Shown: positions 33,057 through 45,168, counted from the stretch's first letter. The stretch: DNA of 64,000 nucleotides from Pythium myriotylum (GCA_023091665.1 JALJCQ010000030.1:1676501-1740500), one strand, 5' to 3'. Notes: generated by a model not told the origin, from the sequence alone. Numbers and translations are program-made.

Positions 33057-34357
33057 CTACACCGAGTTCTTGCGAGGCGGCGGCGAGTGGGCGGCAGCAG
33101 GCGACGGTGAACGCGAGCGACGGGGGGAGTCGCGGCGGGCTCCTGGCGAGCGCGAACGTGAGCGTCGATCCGGAGATTGATCACGACGAGGCGAGCGCGA
33201 GCGACCTCGGCCGCTGTCCGATGCCGCAGTCACGCGAATGTACGAGCCGCGGAACTCCTTGTCGTCAAGCTTCTGGATGGCGTTCTCCATATCATCACGG
33301 CTCTGGAACTCGGCAACGCTGATGGGAAATAACGACGTTGAAATTAGCACCATCGCCGTGAATCGCATTGCAGAGTGGTTCTACTCACGCCGTGCCGTCG
33401 CTGTTCACATCACAGAATGTCACTTCACCAGCCGTGCGCAGATGATCCTTGACGTCACGCCAGTCGACACCGCGTGGAAGGTCAGTGATGCGAACCTTGA
33501 AGTCAGTGCGCTGTGGGGGGTTGCGACCTGGATTCATCACGATGAGAACACGTTCTTATCGATGAACACTTTGCTTGCATCGTTGCGTACCACCACGCTC
33601 GAAGCGATCGCCACCACGGCCACCACGGCGGTCATCACCACGACCACGATCGTCACGGCGGTTGCCACCCTTGGCCAACTCAACACGAATGCTGATAATC
33701 AAACGCAACGATTAGCTTAAGTGCGTTCACTCTCACAAACGAAAATACTCTTACCGTCCGCCGAGGAAGTCGCGGTTGTCCATCGCGCGGATAGCGTCGT
33801 CAGCATCACGAGGGTCTTCGAAATCCTATTAGAGCGACGCAGGCGAAGCGAAGAGACGAACAAGAAGATGTTGGTGGATCCGGTAGAGACGAGGAAGTAG
33901 AGGGGCTAGCTAGGCGGGCGAAAGCGGCAGCGAAGAAGCGACGGCGTCATCCCCAGCGCCACGCGAAGAGGCGTTCCCCAAGAGAAGGATCAGGAGTCCC
34001 AACATACGCACATACACGCAGATCACCGACGCAGAGTAGGCAGCACAAGAAGAAGTGCGAAGACCCAGCCGAGCGACGAGATGAACACACACATGCAGAG
34101 GATGGGGAGATGGAGAAGCAGCCGGCCAGAGCGGAGCGGAAGCCGTCGCAGAGAAGAAGAAAAGGACGCCAAGGTCCTCATTTCGCTGCCGTCGTAGCCC
34201 TAGATGTGGAGGAGGGAGAACTCACCACAAACGCGAAGCCCGGCGGGTTACGCGCGATCCAAACGTTGGAGATATGGCCGTAGCGGCTGAAGGCGTCCTG
34301 GATCTCGCGCGAGGTGGCGTCGCGAGGGAGACCGCCGACGTAGACGCGTGTGCCCAT
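33057..34357 (-). CDS. SRSF1-like SR splicing factor
   Basis: Exons 34357-34226, 33825-33755, 33691-33591, 33527-33389 and 33318-33057; introns 400, 63, 63 and 70 bp; 234 aa. RRM1 begins [18 protein letters not shown] (RNP2) and continues [20 protein letters not shown] across the first intron (RNP1-like). A Gly/Arg/Asp hinge follows ([13 protein letters not shown]). The second RRM is the pseudo-RRM type: [19 protein letters not shown], matching the SWQDLKD signature. A short RS tail ([19 protein letters not shown]) completes it. SR proteins bind exonic enhancers and recruit U1/U2 components. The first intron splits RRM1 and is by far the longest of the gene, as often seen where SR genes autoregulate by alternative splicing. 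Confidence 0.9.
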
Positions 34358-34736
34358 GGTGATGACGAGGTCTGCTTGGCTTGCTTGCCTCGAGGCGAAA
34401 CTGGAATCTGTCTGCGAAACGAAACAGAACTTGTGACTGGAAGCAACCACCGCCAAAGTACGCTAATCGACCAGTACGAAATGGATTCTAGAAGACCTGC
34501 AGACGATCTTTAGATTCGTTTCCGTACTGGGTGAATAGTTAAATGACTACTCTTTCCGCTGAAAGTATAAGGAACAGCGTGCAATTCATCCTTGAATTGC
34601 AGTCTTTTGAAGATTTCCGTGACAAAAGGCGACAGAAAATCAGGAAGGCAGTCATCGCGCAGGGAGGGACTCGGCGGCGGAACCTCTGCCCGCGTGCTTG
34701 AGCTTGGGAAGCAGCAGCAGTCGCACGACGCCCGAA
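34358..34736. promoter_or_regulatory. Divergent promoter region, SR protein / RICTOR
   Basis: 379 bp between divergent ATGs; presumably both promoters. No further gene seen. Confidence 0.45.
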
Positions 34737-37700
34737 ATGTCCGGTCGACGCACGTCGGTCGCGCGCCCAGACAATGGACTCGCTCTCATCTGCACGCTCA
34801 TCGAGCGCGGCGGGCTCGACCGAAAGTCCAAGCTTGAAAGCACGGGCCGGCTGTGCCATGTACGCTCGCTCTCCGGGGCGTCCGTTTGGCTGTGGGCGAA
34901 GACTGATCTCGGGGGCTGAGTTGCAGGAGCTGAAGACGGAGCCGGTCCAGCTCGATTCGTTCCCCGTCGAGCGGATAATGAAGTGCATGCGCAAACTTGT
35001 GTGCGATCCAGACACGTCCACGAGAGCTGGCGCACTCCGCGTCATCCGGTACGCGATCTGCAGCAGCAACGGTGTCAAGCAGTTCAATGAGACAGTAAGT
35101 AACCGTCTGCCAGTCGTCTCCAAGTATCGATGCTGATTGGTCGTGTGCAGACCCTCGCTGTATTTGTCGTCCGCTCGATGGAGCGCGAGCAAAAGTTGTT
35201 GGCAGAGCGCGTTCAAGCCATCAAAGTTATCCGCCGCATCATGGAGATTGACGCGTCACAGATGCCACGCAGCCTTGTAGCCTCGATTGTCGCTGTCGCC
35301 AGTCACAAGGATGATAACATGAGACGCGTGTGCCTCGAGACTCTCCGAGAGCTGGTACTCGCTAATGTCGAAGTCGTCGCGTCTGCGAACGGTGTCAAAG
35401 TACTAGTTGACGCGATCCTTGAGCCATCTTTCCAGGATCTGGCTGACTCACTGCTGCTAACGCTTCTAATGATCCTCAACGAGCCAGCCACCCGGAGATT
35501 CATTGAACCTTTCATGGATACGCAAATCTTGCTCGCCCCGTTCACCGATACCGACCTTCCTGCTGGAAATGAACGCCGGCAACGGTGGATGGCTAGCCGA
35601 AATGCAATCGTAACGATGATGCGCTCTTGGACGGTATGGCGTCCTGTATCAACAACTTAATCAGGCGTTTTCTGACTCGGTTGGGTTTTAGGGTATTGTG
35701 GTGCTAACATCAAACCCTCAAGGACTTCAATCGCTCATCCAACTACTCGTGCGACCTGTTGGAGAAGACGTGCAGAAGGCGGTGCTATCAACCATCTGTG
35801 AAATCTTCTACAAACGGACCGCGTTTGACAAACCTGCAGGTGACACGAGTGACATCGTGTCCACTGCCATCCCAATCAGTGTGTCTTCTGCTGAGTTCAA
35901 TCCAGTGACGTCGCAGCATAATCTACTTGACAACTACACCGTCATCATCTTGCTGGCGATGATCCATTGCGGTATTTTGGACGCGCTCATCACTCTTGGC
36001 ACTAGCACAAATCGTTCTCTAGCAGAGCCCGCCATTGAGTTGCTGTCGGATCTCTTGCGTATGTCATCGAGACTACTTCCTGATCAACACTGTGCTCAAT
36101 TGCTTGCACTTCCTCGACTCGTCTCTGCGACGTCACTCACGACGACGACAACACAGACGCTCGGCGATCAAGTAAGAAGTATGCTAGAGCGCCTCCAACG
36201 AGAGAAATCGATTCGCGCGAGTGAGATGCTCGCCGAATTGGCCACTGCTGTTGGGGCGAGTTCTGGAAGCATCGCAACTCAAGGTGTCTCGCTCGTATCG
36301 TATGGTGGAAGTGGTGTAAACGGTGTCCAACTGGCCTCTGAACTTCTACGAGACACAAATCGACCTTCGTCGTTGCTGCTGAACAGATCGGGAGCATTGA
36401 CGAATTTCTCTTCAAATACTTTGAAAAAGGGACCAATCCGCGAGAATATTACGTCGCGCGAACTAATGATCCAGGCCCTAAAGCTGTCAATGGACGCGCA
36501 GATGGACGACGCGACTTTCAAGGACATGCTTCAGAATCGATCGCGAGTCTTGACTGATAAGAACTGGACTAAATGGAACTGGGACATCATCTCCGAACTA
36601 CTAGAAGGTCCACTGACGAATCCACAGCGCCTATCTGATGCAATGAAGACCAAGTTCTTTAAACGACTGTCTGGATTCTTCCGATGTGACCCTGGTAACA
36701 AAGGTTACTTTTCTCAACTTGCGTGGATTCCAGATTTTGTGCCATTCCTGCGCCCCGCGTGCCAGATGTACACGTTATTGCTGAACCATCCTGAAGGTTT
36801 GCTTTTCCTCAAGACAGATAGACGTGGTCAACTTCTGACGGAAATTTCCGCCGCCTTGGAGTTAGAGGCTCGGCCGGAAGCAGCGATCGTCGAGTCCCAT
36901 ATTGGCGCTTTGAAGGCTCGCATGTTCTCTCCTGAATATTGCTCTCGGCGCATGCTTCGTGAGTACTTCACTCTTCTCGGCTTGATGAGCTCCAGCAAGG
37001 AAGGGCTGAAGATGATGGAACAGTCGAATTTATTCCAGCGCCTGTACGTAATGGGCACAACCAAGGGCCACGACTTCTTGTGTCGCCTTATCCTGGCAAA
37101 TCTAGACTACTCAGTGGATGGAAGCTCACGCAAGCTTCTACAGTCGTGGATGTTAGAAGGCTCCAAGCCGCTCCGTCTGTACGCGACATGCCTCCTTAGA
37201 GCGTTGCTACGATCCGAGGTTGCTGACTTTGCCAAGTGGGGCATCGATGCACTTGTGACGCAGCTCACACAGGAAGAAGAAGTCGCCAAGTCTGCGTTAA
37301 GCGTCTTAGAAGAAGCTGCGGAAACTGAGGAGTGTCTTCAGGCGATGATTATGAAGCGACCTACACGTCTTATTCAGCTTCGTGATAAACGTGCTGAATC
37401 ACTGCTTTTGAAGTTCCTGTCTCAACCAGAAGGCCTTACATTTCTCAAGGAATGCGGGGATTGGATTCCGCAGATGTTGTTGGCGTGGCGAAGGGAGAAG
37501 TTTATCTCATACGTGAATTCCGTTGAGAATGCGTTGTTCCGGGGCCTGAACCGAGATGTCAGTGGTCGAGAACGGAATTTGAGCAGCGCCAATGCCAGCA
37601 AAATGTGCAGACCGACTCCAATCCCGGTTCATGTCCCCGTCAAACGTGGAAGCAATTACAAATCGAGCAATCAACGCTCACTGTGGGGACTCGATTGGCT

Positions 37701-39459
37701 CTACAGAATGCCGTGGAATATGGAAGTGAAAATCGTTGGCCCTCCTGGAAGTGGGCCTCCTTCCAATCTGACTTTGGAGACTTACATTGATGGGTCCATT
37801 CGCGATGAAGAAGACACTCCACTGGATGAAGATGACCTTCGCATGAATTCAATTCGTGTCAAGGGTATAGTTGTTGACGCTCGAAACATGCCTCAACCAG
37901 TAATTGTGAACTCCCAACAGACGCTCCAAGCCTGTCTGTTCCTCGGAACTCAGCCTGTCGATCGTCGCGGGTTTACTAAGCCCCCGCCGCAAAGTAATGG
38001 TGGGTTTGTTATGTCGTCGAGCTTGGCCACCGACTCCCAACTGAAGGATCGAACCACTCGAACCCGCGCACAGTCTAATACTGGTGGCGAGCGCCTCTCA
38101 GACACATTTGCTAGTGCTTTGGACTACCAAGCTGACTCGTCAGTGCCACAGCCAGAAGCAGCTTCTGATGAAAGCAAAGATTGGAGTGTATGCTCTCCAG
38201 ATCAGCGATCTCCTCAATATCTTAACGCCCCCGAGACATCATTATGTGGTACAGGGGAACGAGCTGTCTGGAACTTCCGCGTTGAAATGGATCAAGTTAC
38301 TGGCGGAGTGAAGCGTTTGATGCTCAAGTCGGTCGAGTTTACTTTGCAACTGCTACCGCTTAGACCGCGAACTGTCCCGTTGCCTCCACATTTGTACGGT
38401 GAACTCGCAAAGACAAGCCAAGGTTGTCAGATTCTCCTCGAATCGGGCCATATACCCGAATTTATTTCGTGTCTTCGTGATGCCGCAAGCGTGCCATTAG
38501 AGAAACGAGCAGCTCTATGGGCCTTGGGCCATGTTGCTGCGACGTCGAGAGGCTACGATCTTATCTACCATTACGCACATGATGTGCTCGATTTGATAGT
38601 GAAGCTCGCGACAGACTCGCCCATCGTATCGATTCGAGGAACGTGCTTTTTCGTGTTGGGCCTCATCGCTCGCTCATCCGCTGGAAGGCGAAACCTCTCC
38701 CGGTTGGGCTGGGATACCGCCCGCGATACACAATGCTCGATATCTGTGCCCCAAAATTGCAACTCACTCTTTGTCTGGCCCGAATCACCTGCGAATGGAG
38801 CCTCCAGTGCAGTGTGCAAGGTGACCCATCCCCCAGCGTCTCATTTACAGACGTTGCTGAGCAAGGTTCCACCGGAATGGAAAGAGATCTTGCGGCTCGT
38901 GGCTGACTTGAGCAACCACATTACACAGAAGGAAGCTCACGCTTCGCTCAACAAGATGCGATCAACAAAAGCGAATCTGTTCGAAGATCCGATGCTGCTT
39001 CTATACGTTCACGCTCTGCTTGAGCGGTACAACTATCGTCTTGCACTTCGCCAGTTCGTGCTCAACTCGTTTGATCGCGCTGTCCTCAACGACGAGGTGC
39101 TCGACTCCCTTCATGAAGAGGGAGGCTATAGGACCAGCTCAGGTGCCAAGGTCCCACATCCTCGGGATGTTTTGCGTCGCAGATCGTCACCAACAATCCC
39201 GTCTTTCACAGCGTCGGTTCAATCCCTTAACGCTGCAATTCAAGGAAACTCGCGCATGTCATCGACCAACGGAATGGGCTTGTCGCGAGCTTCAGCTGTT
39301 CTTGGCGCTGGAGACGTTCGCGGCACGATTCGAATGACTTCGACCATGCCTACGGCCGCAGATCCCGTGGATCGACTCGTCTTACTTAAGCGTAGCCGAA
39401 AGCGCAGCGCCAACTCGGAGAAGACGATCGTCGTCGGTGCTCCTGAAGCAGTAGTGTAA
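34737..39459 (+). CDS. RICTOR: RICTOR, TOR complex 2 subunit
   Basis: Exons 34737-34859, 34927-35094, 35151-35633 and 35692-39459; introns 67, 56 and 58 bp; 1513 aa. The N-terminal two thirds are armadillo/HEAT-like helices (RICTOR_N), for example STRAGALRVIRYAICSSNG and DNMRRVCLETLREL. RICTOR_M follows (SRELMIQALKLSMDAQMDD, DKNWTKWNWDIISELLEG), then the YFSQLAWIPDFVPFL region. Near residue 1180 the RICTOR_V block is clear: KRAALWALGHVAATSRG and SIRGTCFFVLGLIARSS. RICTOR defines TORC2, which phosphorylates AGC kinases at their hydrophobic motif. An AGC kinase with such a motif is encoded 20 kb downstream. A frame starting at 34774 reads through the first intron but loses the conserved N-terminus. 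Confidence 0.92.
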
Positions 39460-39617
39460 GAGTGTTCAATCGGGTGTGGCGATGGCTAGAAGTCATGAGT
39501 ATTGTCAAGTTTTGAGGTAATGAACAATAGTTGAGGTGATGCGGTCTATGTTTGTTTGGCTGTGTGTGTGGTGATCTCTTGACCAAGAAGATATCTACTG
39601 AATCATGAGAACAGTTC

Positions 39618-42275
39618 TCAATTCTCCGATGCCGGCTTCTCTGTACTTGGTGCTCGTCGGTGGGCAGGACGCACACTTGGCTTTCCGGTGGAGCCAGAAG
39701 TCTTCACTCTTCTCTTAGGCCCGCCCGTGGTCGGTCGCTTGTGAGACTGGGGCGACGACGAGGGCTCTGGCGGTGCCACATACCCAGCTGGAGGGGTAAG
39801 CAGCGCCTTGCGAGACATTTTTCCCGACACGCCTTCTTGGATACACGCAAATTCCATGACCTGGCCTGGCTTGATGAGTTCGTGGATATTCTCGACACGG
39901 CCGTATGCCAACTCGGTGATGTGAACGAAACCACGGTTCTTGCTCGGTGCCGTAGACTCGAGGATTGCACCGAAGTCCATCACCTCAACGACTCGCATCT
40001 CGTATTTCTCACCAGTTTTGTAGAACGTGTCCTTAGGTGAAGTCTGCTCCAAAACGATGGTTTTTGCCGTCTCCAGTGACTCGGCTGGCCCGACCAAGTG
40101 GATCTCGCCAGTGCGACGGTCGATACTGAGCTTGCACCCAGTTGCAGTCTCAAGTTCGCGGATGTTTGAGCCTCCTGTGCCTATGAGGGCCCCAATAGAT
40201 GAAGTTGGAACGTAGAACTTCACGCCAACATTGATGTCGCCGTTCGCAGAGGACTTAAGCTGCTTGCGAGGCTCCGGAAGCGTCGAAGCCATCCGCTTGA
40301 GGATGTAGCTACGCGCCTTCTTTGCGTGGTGAATACCGTGGCAGAGAATCTCAAGTGGGACTCCAGGCAGCTTGACGTCGAGCTGAATCGCCGTGATGCC
40401 TGTCTCCGTACCAGCGACCTTGAAATCCATGTCGCCGTAGTGGTCCTCAGTTCCCAGAATGTCCGTGATGAGGCGGTAGTTGTTGATGGGCTTTGTGCCG
40501 TCGAACGGATCGCCTTCAGTGACAAGGCCTATCGAGATACCAGCGACAGGTGCCTTCACAGGAACCCCTGCGTCCATAAGCGCCATCGTAACACCACAGA
40601 CAGTAGCCATGGACGAAGATCCGTCGGAGCTCATGGTCTCTGACGTCATGCGGATCGTGTAGGGGAATTCGTCCGTGGACGGGATCACAGGGACGATTGC
40701 CTTCTCTGCGAGCGCGCCATGGCCGACCATACGGCGGTTCACGCCACCCATTCGCCCGGTCTCGTTCACGCAGTACGGTGGGAACTCGTAGTGGAGGATC
40801 GCGTGCTTGTACTCAGGCTCCTGCGACGGATCCTGCAACGCCGTGCGGAGGCGCATGCCGCGGTCGAGGGGTCCGAGAGTGACCGAGCACAGAGCCTGCG
40901 TGTCGCCTCGCGTGAACACCGACGAGCCATGGGCCATCGGCAGCACGTCAGTCTCAATGTTGAGTGCGCGGATCGAGTTCGTCGAGCGGCCATCAAAGCG
41001 ACAGTTGCGTTCGCCCGTGAGGATCTTGTTTCGCAATGCCGTTTGCACCACATCGTGCGCGGCGAGCTGCAGCACACCGTCGTCGGCGTCGATGCGGCCC
41101 GCGAAGGCCTCACGAAGGCCCTGGAGCAGGACGTCATACGTCTCGCGCTCGCCCTTCTGGCGCTCAACCTTGGTGTACTTCGGTGAGCTGAAAAGCTCTT
41201 CAAGCAGCGGTGAGCCGATCTCCGATGCCTTGGCCATAACGTCATCGGGCACGACCGTGCGCACGTAGTCGCGCTTGGGTTTGCCGTACTGTTTCACCAA
41301 CTCCTTCTGTTCCTGGATGAGCGGCACGACAGCGGCGTGCGCGAAGCGTAGCGCCTCGGCCATGCGCTCCTCGGGGATCTCGTGTCCGTCGGCCTCGATC
41401 ATCAATACGCGATCCTCGTTGGCCGCGTACACGATGTCGAGTGTCGCAATGTCTCGCTGAGCCTTGGTCGGGTTGGCCACGAGTTGACCATCGATCTCCA
41501 CGACGCGCACACAGCCAACGGGCCCGTTCCACGGGATGTCGGACACGGCGATGGCAGCGGATGTGCTGTTGACCGCCAGCACGAGCGGGTCGTTGGCCGG
41601 GTCCAGACTGTGGACCGTCGCGATGACCTGCGTGTCATCGACATAGTCGCGAGGAAAGAGCGGACGGATCACGCGGTCGATGATGCGCGACTGGAGGATC
41701 TCCTCGTCCGTATTGGTCATCTCGCTGCGGCGCTGCGTGTCCGGGATAAGGCCCGCGGCGTGGTACTTGATGCGGTAGTCGACCATGAGCGGCAAGAAGT
41801 CCTTGCGACGGGCCCCGGGTCCAGACGCCATGCTCACCGCCGTCGTGAGCACCATGGTCTTGCCGCGCTTGCTCATGATGGCGCCGTCCGCAAGCCTCGC
41901 GTACTTGCCGACCGAGTAGTGGATGCTGTCCGTGCTGCCGACGATCGGATCGGCTCGCGCGACGCCAGCGGGCACGGGAGTCTCCGCAGCGACTGCAGCG
42001 CCGGCCACGACCGGCTCCGGGGCTTGCGCCGGCGCCATCGGCTGCTTGGTCGCATCGTCGGCGGGGCTGGCTCCGTCCTTCTTGTCGCCAAAGAGCAGGT
42101 CTTTCAGGCCGAAAAACGAGCGGACTTGCGCGTGGTGACGCGGGTGCGCGACGAGGCGCTGGACGCCGAGCGTCGGGCCCACGCGCGCCGCGCGGCCGGC
42201 GACCACGGGCGCCGCGAGGCCCTGGAGCTGCTGCTGCGCCACGCGCGCAGGCAAACGGCGGCCGGCGGTCCACAT
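39618..42275 (-). CDS. PNPT1: Mitochondrial polynucleotide phosphorylase
   Basis: Intronless, 885 aa from the ATG at 42275; another in-frame ATG lies at 42344. It degrades RNA 3' to 5' using phosphate. The N-terminus is an Arg/Ala-rich presequence (MWTAGRRLPARVAQQQ...), indicating mitochondrial (or plastid-derived) targeting. Two RNase PH domains follow, with YSVGKYARLADGAIMSKRGK and LPLMVDYRIKYHAAGLIP in the first and CRFDGRSTNSIRALNIETDV with SVFTRGDTQALCSVTLG in the second. MTSETMSSDGSSSMATVCG and KVAGTETGITAIQLDVKLPG complete the active site. A KH domain (ALIGTGGSNIRELE) and an S1 domain (RVVEVMDFGAILE) end the conserved part. The Ser/Pro/Lys tail is low complexity. Confidence 0.95.
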   Translation of the reverse strand: MWTAGRRLPARVAQQQLQGLAAPVVAGRAARVGPTLGVQRLVAHPRHHAQVRSFFGLKDLLFGDKKDGASPADDATKQPMAPAQAPEPVVAGAAVAAETPVPAGVARADPIVGSTDSIHYSVGKYARLADGAIMSKRGKTMVLTTAVSMASGPGARRKDFLPLMVDYRIKYHAAGLIPDTQRRSEMTNTDEEILQSRIIDRVIRPLFPRDYVDDTQVIATVHSLDPANDPLVLAVNSTSAAIAVSDIPWNGPVGCVRVVEIDGQLVANPTKAQRDIATLDIVYAANEDRVLMIEADGHEIPEERMAEALRFAHAAVVPLIQEQKELVKQYGKPKRDYVRTVVPDDVMAKASEIGSPLLEELFSSPKYTKVERQKGERETYDVLLQGLREAFAGRIDADDGVLQLAAHDVVQTALRNKILTGERNCRFDGRSTNSIRALNIETDVLPMAHGSSVFTRGDTQALCSVTLGPLDRGMRLRTALQDPSQEPEYKHAILHYEFPPYCVNETGRMGGVNRRMVGHGALAEKAIVPVIPSTDEFPYTIRMTSETMSSDGSSSMATVCGVTMALMDAGVPVKAPVAGISIGLVTEGDPFDGTKPINNYRLITDILGTEDHYGDMDFKVAGTETGITAIQLDVKLPGVPLEILCHGIHHAKKARSYILKRMASTLPEPRKQLKSSANGDINVGVKFYVPTSSIGALIGTGGSNIRELETATGCKLSIDRRTGEIHLVGPAESLETAKTIVLEQTSPKDTFYKTGEKYEMRVVEVMDFGAILESTAPSKNRGFVHITELAYGRVENIHELIKPGQVMEFACIQEGVSGKMSRKALLTPPAGYVAPPEPSSSPQSHKRPTTGGPKRRVKTSGSTGKPSVRPAHRRAPSTEKPASEN

Positions 42276-42514
42276 CCGAGGCGAGCGGTGGCGACTTCGA
42301 TATGAGAAGCTACGGCGCCGTTGGTTGCCATCGTTTCCGCCCATGGCAAACACCGGTATGATTACCGGTTATTGCGTATCCATTCACGTGAGTCGTTCGA
42401 TATGGAACAACCGTATCTAACGAAAGGAACCCGTCTACATCCGTAAATAGTTTCCCCGCGGGTGGCTGGCGGCGCATTGTGCGGACATCCAGCGAGAAGC
42501 TCCTCTGGTGCTCC
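42276..42514. promoter_or_regulatory. Divergent promoter region, PNPase / uL4m
   Basis: 239 bp between two divergent mitochondrial genes, suggesting co-expression from a shared promoter. It includes a short unresolved 5' extension of the PNPase frame. Confidence 0.45.
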
Positions 42515-43496
42515 ATGTCGTCGCTCGCGCTCCACCGCCTCGTCAAGGGCGTCGGCGCGCTCAGCCTCTCGGCTGCGGCGCCGCGCTCCTGCCTCGTGCG
42601 CGCGGCCTCGTCGCAGGCCGCCGCTTTCGCTGAGAACGTGCCGGTCAACCTCGTGCTCGCCGAGGAGAAGCCGACGCGCGCGCCGCGCATCGTCTACACG
42701 GCCAAGCAGGGTACGTCGCCACCCGAGTCAGGAGCTAGTTTGAACAGACGCGCTGATCCTGAATTGTGGGCATAGCTGAATACTTGCCGTCGGGCGACGT
42801 CTCGGTCAAGGTGCTCTCGTTCGCGGACCTCTCGGAGGCCTCCGAGCCGGTGACTCTGGATGGCTCGGTGTTTGCCGCGCCAGCCCGCGTCGACATCCTG
42901 CACCGCGTTGTGCGATGGCAGCTGGCGGCCCGTCGCTCGGGTAACCACAAGTCCAAGTCGCGCTCGGAGACGAGCGGCTCCACGCGCAAGCCGTGGAAGC
43001 AGAAGGGATCCGGTCGTGCCCGTGTTGGCGATATTCGTGCCCCTCAGTGGCGTGGCGGTTACGCTGTCCACGGCCCTGTAGTGCGCGACCACTCCTACAG
43101 CCTTCCCAAGAAGGTCCGTGCGATGGGTCTCCGTGTGGCTCTCTCGACCAAGCTGCGTGAGGGCAAGCTTGCGATCGTTGATACTCTGGATAGCGAGGTA
43201 TGAGTTGGAGTCTTTCAGGATGCACTCGAGTGATTGCTCACTTCAACTTGATACCAAAATAGGTGAGCAAGACCAAGGAGATGAAGGAACTGCTCGAGAC
43301 TCGTGGCTGGGACCACGCGCTTTTCGTGGACGGCGCAGAGGTCTCGACCAACTTCTTGTTGTCGACGCGCAACCTGCCGTACGTGGACACTCTGCCGCAG
43401 CACAAGATCAACGTTTACTCGATCTTGCAGAAGGACCTGCTGGTCATCACGGCGGATGCTGTCAAGTACTTAGAGAACCGCTTGCACACGGAGTAG
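42515..43496 (+). CDS. MRPL4: Mitochondrial ribosomal protein uL4m
   Basis: Exons 42515-42710, 42776-43197 and 43263-43496; both introns 65 bp; 283 aa. The first 40 residues are a mitochondrial presequence (Arg, Ala, Ser, no acids). The core is bacterial L4-like: HRVVRWQLAARRSGNHKSKS, RKPWKQKGSGRARVGDIRAP, QWRGGYAVHGP and YSLPKKVRAMGLRVALSTK. Near the end, LLSTRNLPYVDTLPQHKINV and LLVITADAVKYLENRL give the typical L4 C-terminus. It is a constituent of the mitoribosomal large subunit lining the exit tunnel. An upstream in-frame non-ATG extension exists but is not needed. Confidence 0.93.
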
Positions 43497-43882
43497 GCTG
43501 ATTGAACTGATAGCAACGTAGGAGGCAATGGCCACGTCGCTTTCGAACCCCCACCCACGCACTGATTTTTTTGTTTCCCATGTATGGTCTGCAATGATGT
43601 CCCGTTGCTCACCGTTTCATCACAGTAAGTTCTTAGGTTGTTGTAGTATTTGAGTGATTGAGGAGTTCGATATCATCCTGAGCTGGGGCCCGAGCTTGCC
43701 GAATCCGTTAAGTCCTGCGCTTTCTCTAAAGTGGACATATTCTCACCCTTCCTAAAGCATGGAGCATATCCTAGAGGTGAAAGGGTTGACAATTTGTCGG
43801 ACAGTTTGATTCCTAAGAAGGACCTATAGACGCAGGCTGGAAGTGATAGGGAGTCTTCACGCACGACGATTTGACAATCACA
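43497..43882. other. Convergent intergenic region
   Basis: 386 bp between the 3' ends of uL4m and the coiled-coil gene. A T-run near 43567-43574 follows uL4m. No gene seen. Confidence 0.4.
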
Positions 43883-44535
43883 CTAGATAGACGGCGCGGC
43901 ACTGAGATCGACATTCGTCGACGCTTCCGGTGGTGCCACTGTTGCTAGAAGCCGCTTCTCCACCGGGGCGGGCGTAGTGAGCTGTACGACCTCGGCGTCG
44001 GCGGACTCAATCGAGTGGATTTGCCCCAAGAATCCTTTGGCCGCTTCAAGCTCCGCCAGCAGTACATCGCGTTGCTTGACCATTGCTGTGACGACCTCTT
44101 CTCGCCTAGCACGGTACTTGTCTCCGTTCGCTAAGATCTTGCGGAGAACCTGTTTCGTGCGTCGACTCTCTTGTTTGATCACGGCGACGTCTGCTTCACC
44201 GGCGCTCGCGTCACCACCGAGCTCACCAACTGCCATGCGCTCCAAGTGCCAAACATTCAAATCGTTTACTCTCTTGTTTGGCGCACTAAGATCGAGGATT
44301 TCACGCAGATTGTCGTCATTCTTGCGTTGCTACAGAGCGACCTGGTGAGCAGCTAATCGCGCGAAATCGGGTCTCCCGCACACACCTCATAGACGTTCAC
44401 GAGCTCCCGCCACTTGCCGTCCAGATCGCTACGTGTGTACAGATCGCTCAGACTGCAGAGAAGCGTAGCAGCCGGGAGTCTCTTGGCAGCAGCAGCGCCA
44501 GCGCCGTCCTCCAACTTCACCAGCGACGCCCGCAT
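43883..44535 (-). CDS. Small coiled-coil protein of unknown function
   Basis: Exons 44535-44386 and 44329-43883, intron 56 bp, 198 aa. The intron is required because of a TAG before the second exon, and phase 0 closes. Not recognised. It begins MRASLVKLEDGAGAAAAKRL, with a helix ending DLDGKWRELVNVYE. A central heptad-like stretch (QESRRTKQVLRKILANGD) runs into AMVKQRDVLLAELEAAKGF, followed by a Pro/Ala/Val-rich tail. Size and coiled coil resemble small subunits of kinetochore, BLOC or axonemal complexes, but no family signature supports any of these. Confidence 0.6.
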
Positions 44536-45018
44536 CGTGAAGAATGAGTTCCAAGAAGTGGAGCTGCCTAGACCTTACAATTATAGCCACGCTGAATTCT
44601 AAATGACAAAACAGTACTACATGAAGTGCCTGGCACGGCCACTGCACGTTTGCCAGCAAATATCGTTGTTGGAGACACCGAAAAAAAGGCTCTAAAGCGC
44701 TGCGAAGCTTTAGGCGAGAGTCTGCGGACTCTGGTGCTCGTTGAAGCAGATGTGACCGCGGACTGCTGGAACGTCTAAATGTGAACAATTGAACAATTTT
44801 GTGGTCCGGTATTCATGACGGAGACGCTAAACCACGCTCTCATGAAGCGCACGCGCAGCTGTAGCGTGGCAGGATCAGTCATGGGGAGTTACATGATCAG
44901 GCCGCAGCGGATTCACAACCCAGACCATCTTCTCTACAAGTTAGGCTCGTTCCCAACCGGCGCCGTGCCGTGCCTTGCAGAGAATAACAATCGTTGATTG
45001 GACAAGTTTTTTTAGTGG
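44536..45018. other. Intergenic region left of the transposon
   Basis: Upstream of the small coiled-coil gene, before the element. It contains an ATG-started 60-codon plus frame (44815-44997) without recognisable features and a short T run at 45007-45013. Nothing else can be supported. Confidence 0.35.
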
Positions 45019-45027
45019 TTAGGGCTT

Positions 45028-45094
45028 GTGGAGGCACCAAGGCGCCACCCCACGCCGCCGGCGCGCTGTGGTGCCTCCGCGCCTTGGTGAATTT
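45028..45094. repeat. GC-rich inverted repeat at the left flank of the element
   Basis: GGAGGCACCAAGGCGCC near 45030 is followed after about 25 bp by GGTGCCTCCGCGCCTTGG, the imperfect reverse complement. The two could form a hairpin. The block sits just upstream of the transposase. Confidence 0.55.
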
Positions 45095-45168
45095 TACTGC
45101 GACTATCTCTATAAATTACCGATTCAATCGCGATCATTCCATTTGAAAAATTGCGCGCTTCCCGCAGG

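Noticed and set aside
34774..35136. Alternative RICTOR N-terminal frame from ATG 34774
   Set aside because: It reads through a good 67-bp intron; the spliced frame from 34737 keeps phase and gives a more protein-like N-terminus.
41382..42305. Plus-strand 307-codon open frame
   Set aside because: Antisense to the conserved PNPase; composition (R, H, D rich) is typical of a shadow frame.
44815..44997. 60-codon ATG frame left of the transposon
   Set aside because: Short, no similarity, no neighbouring exon; likely chance.
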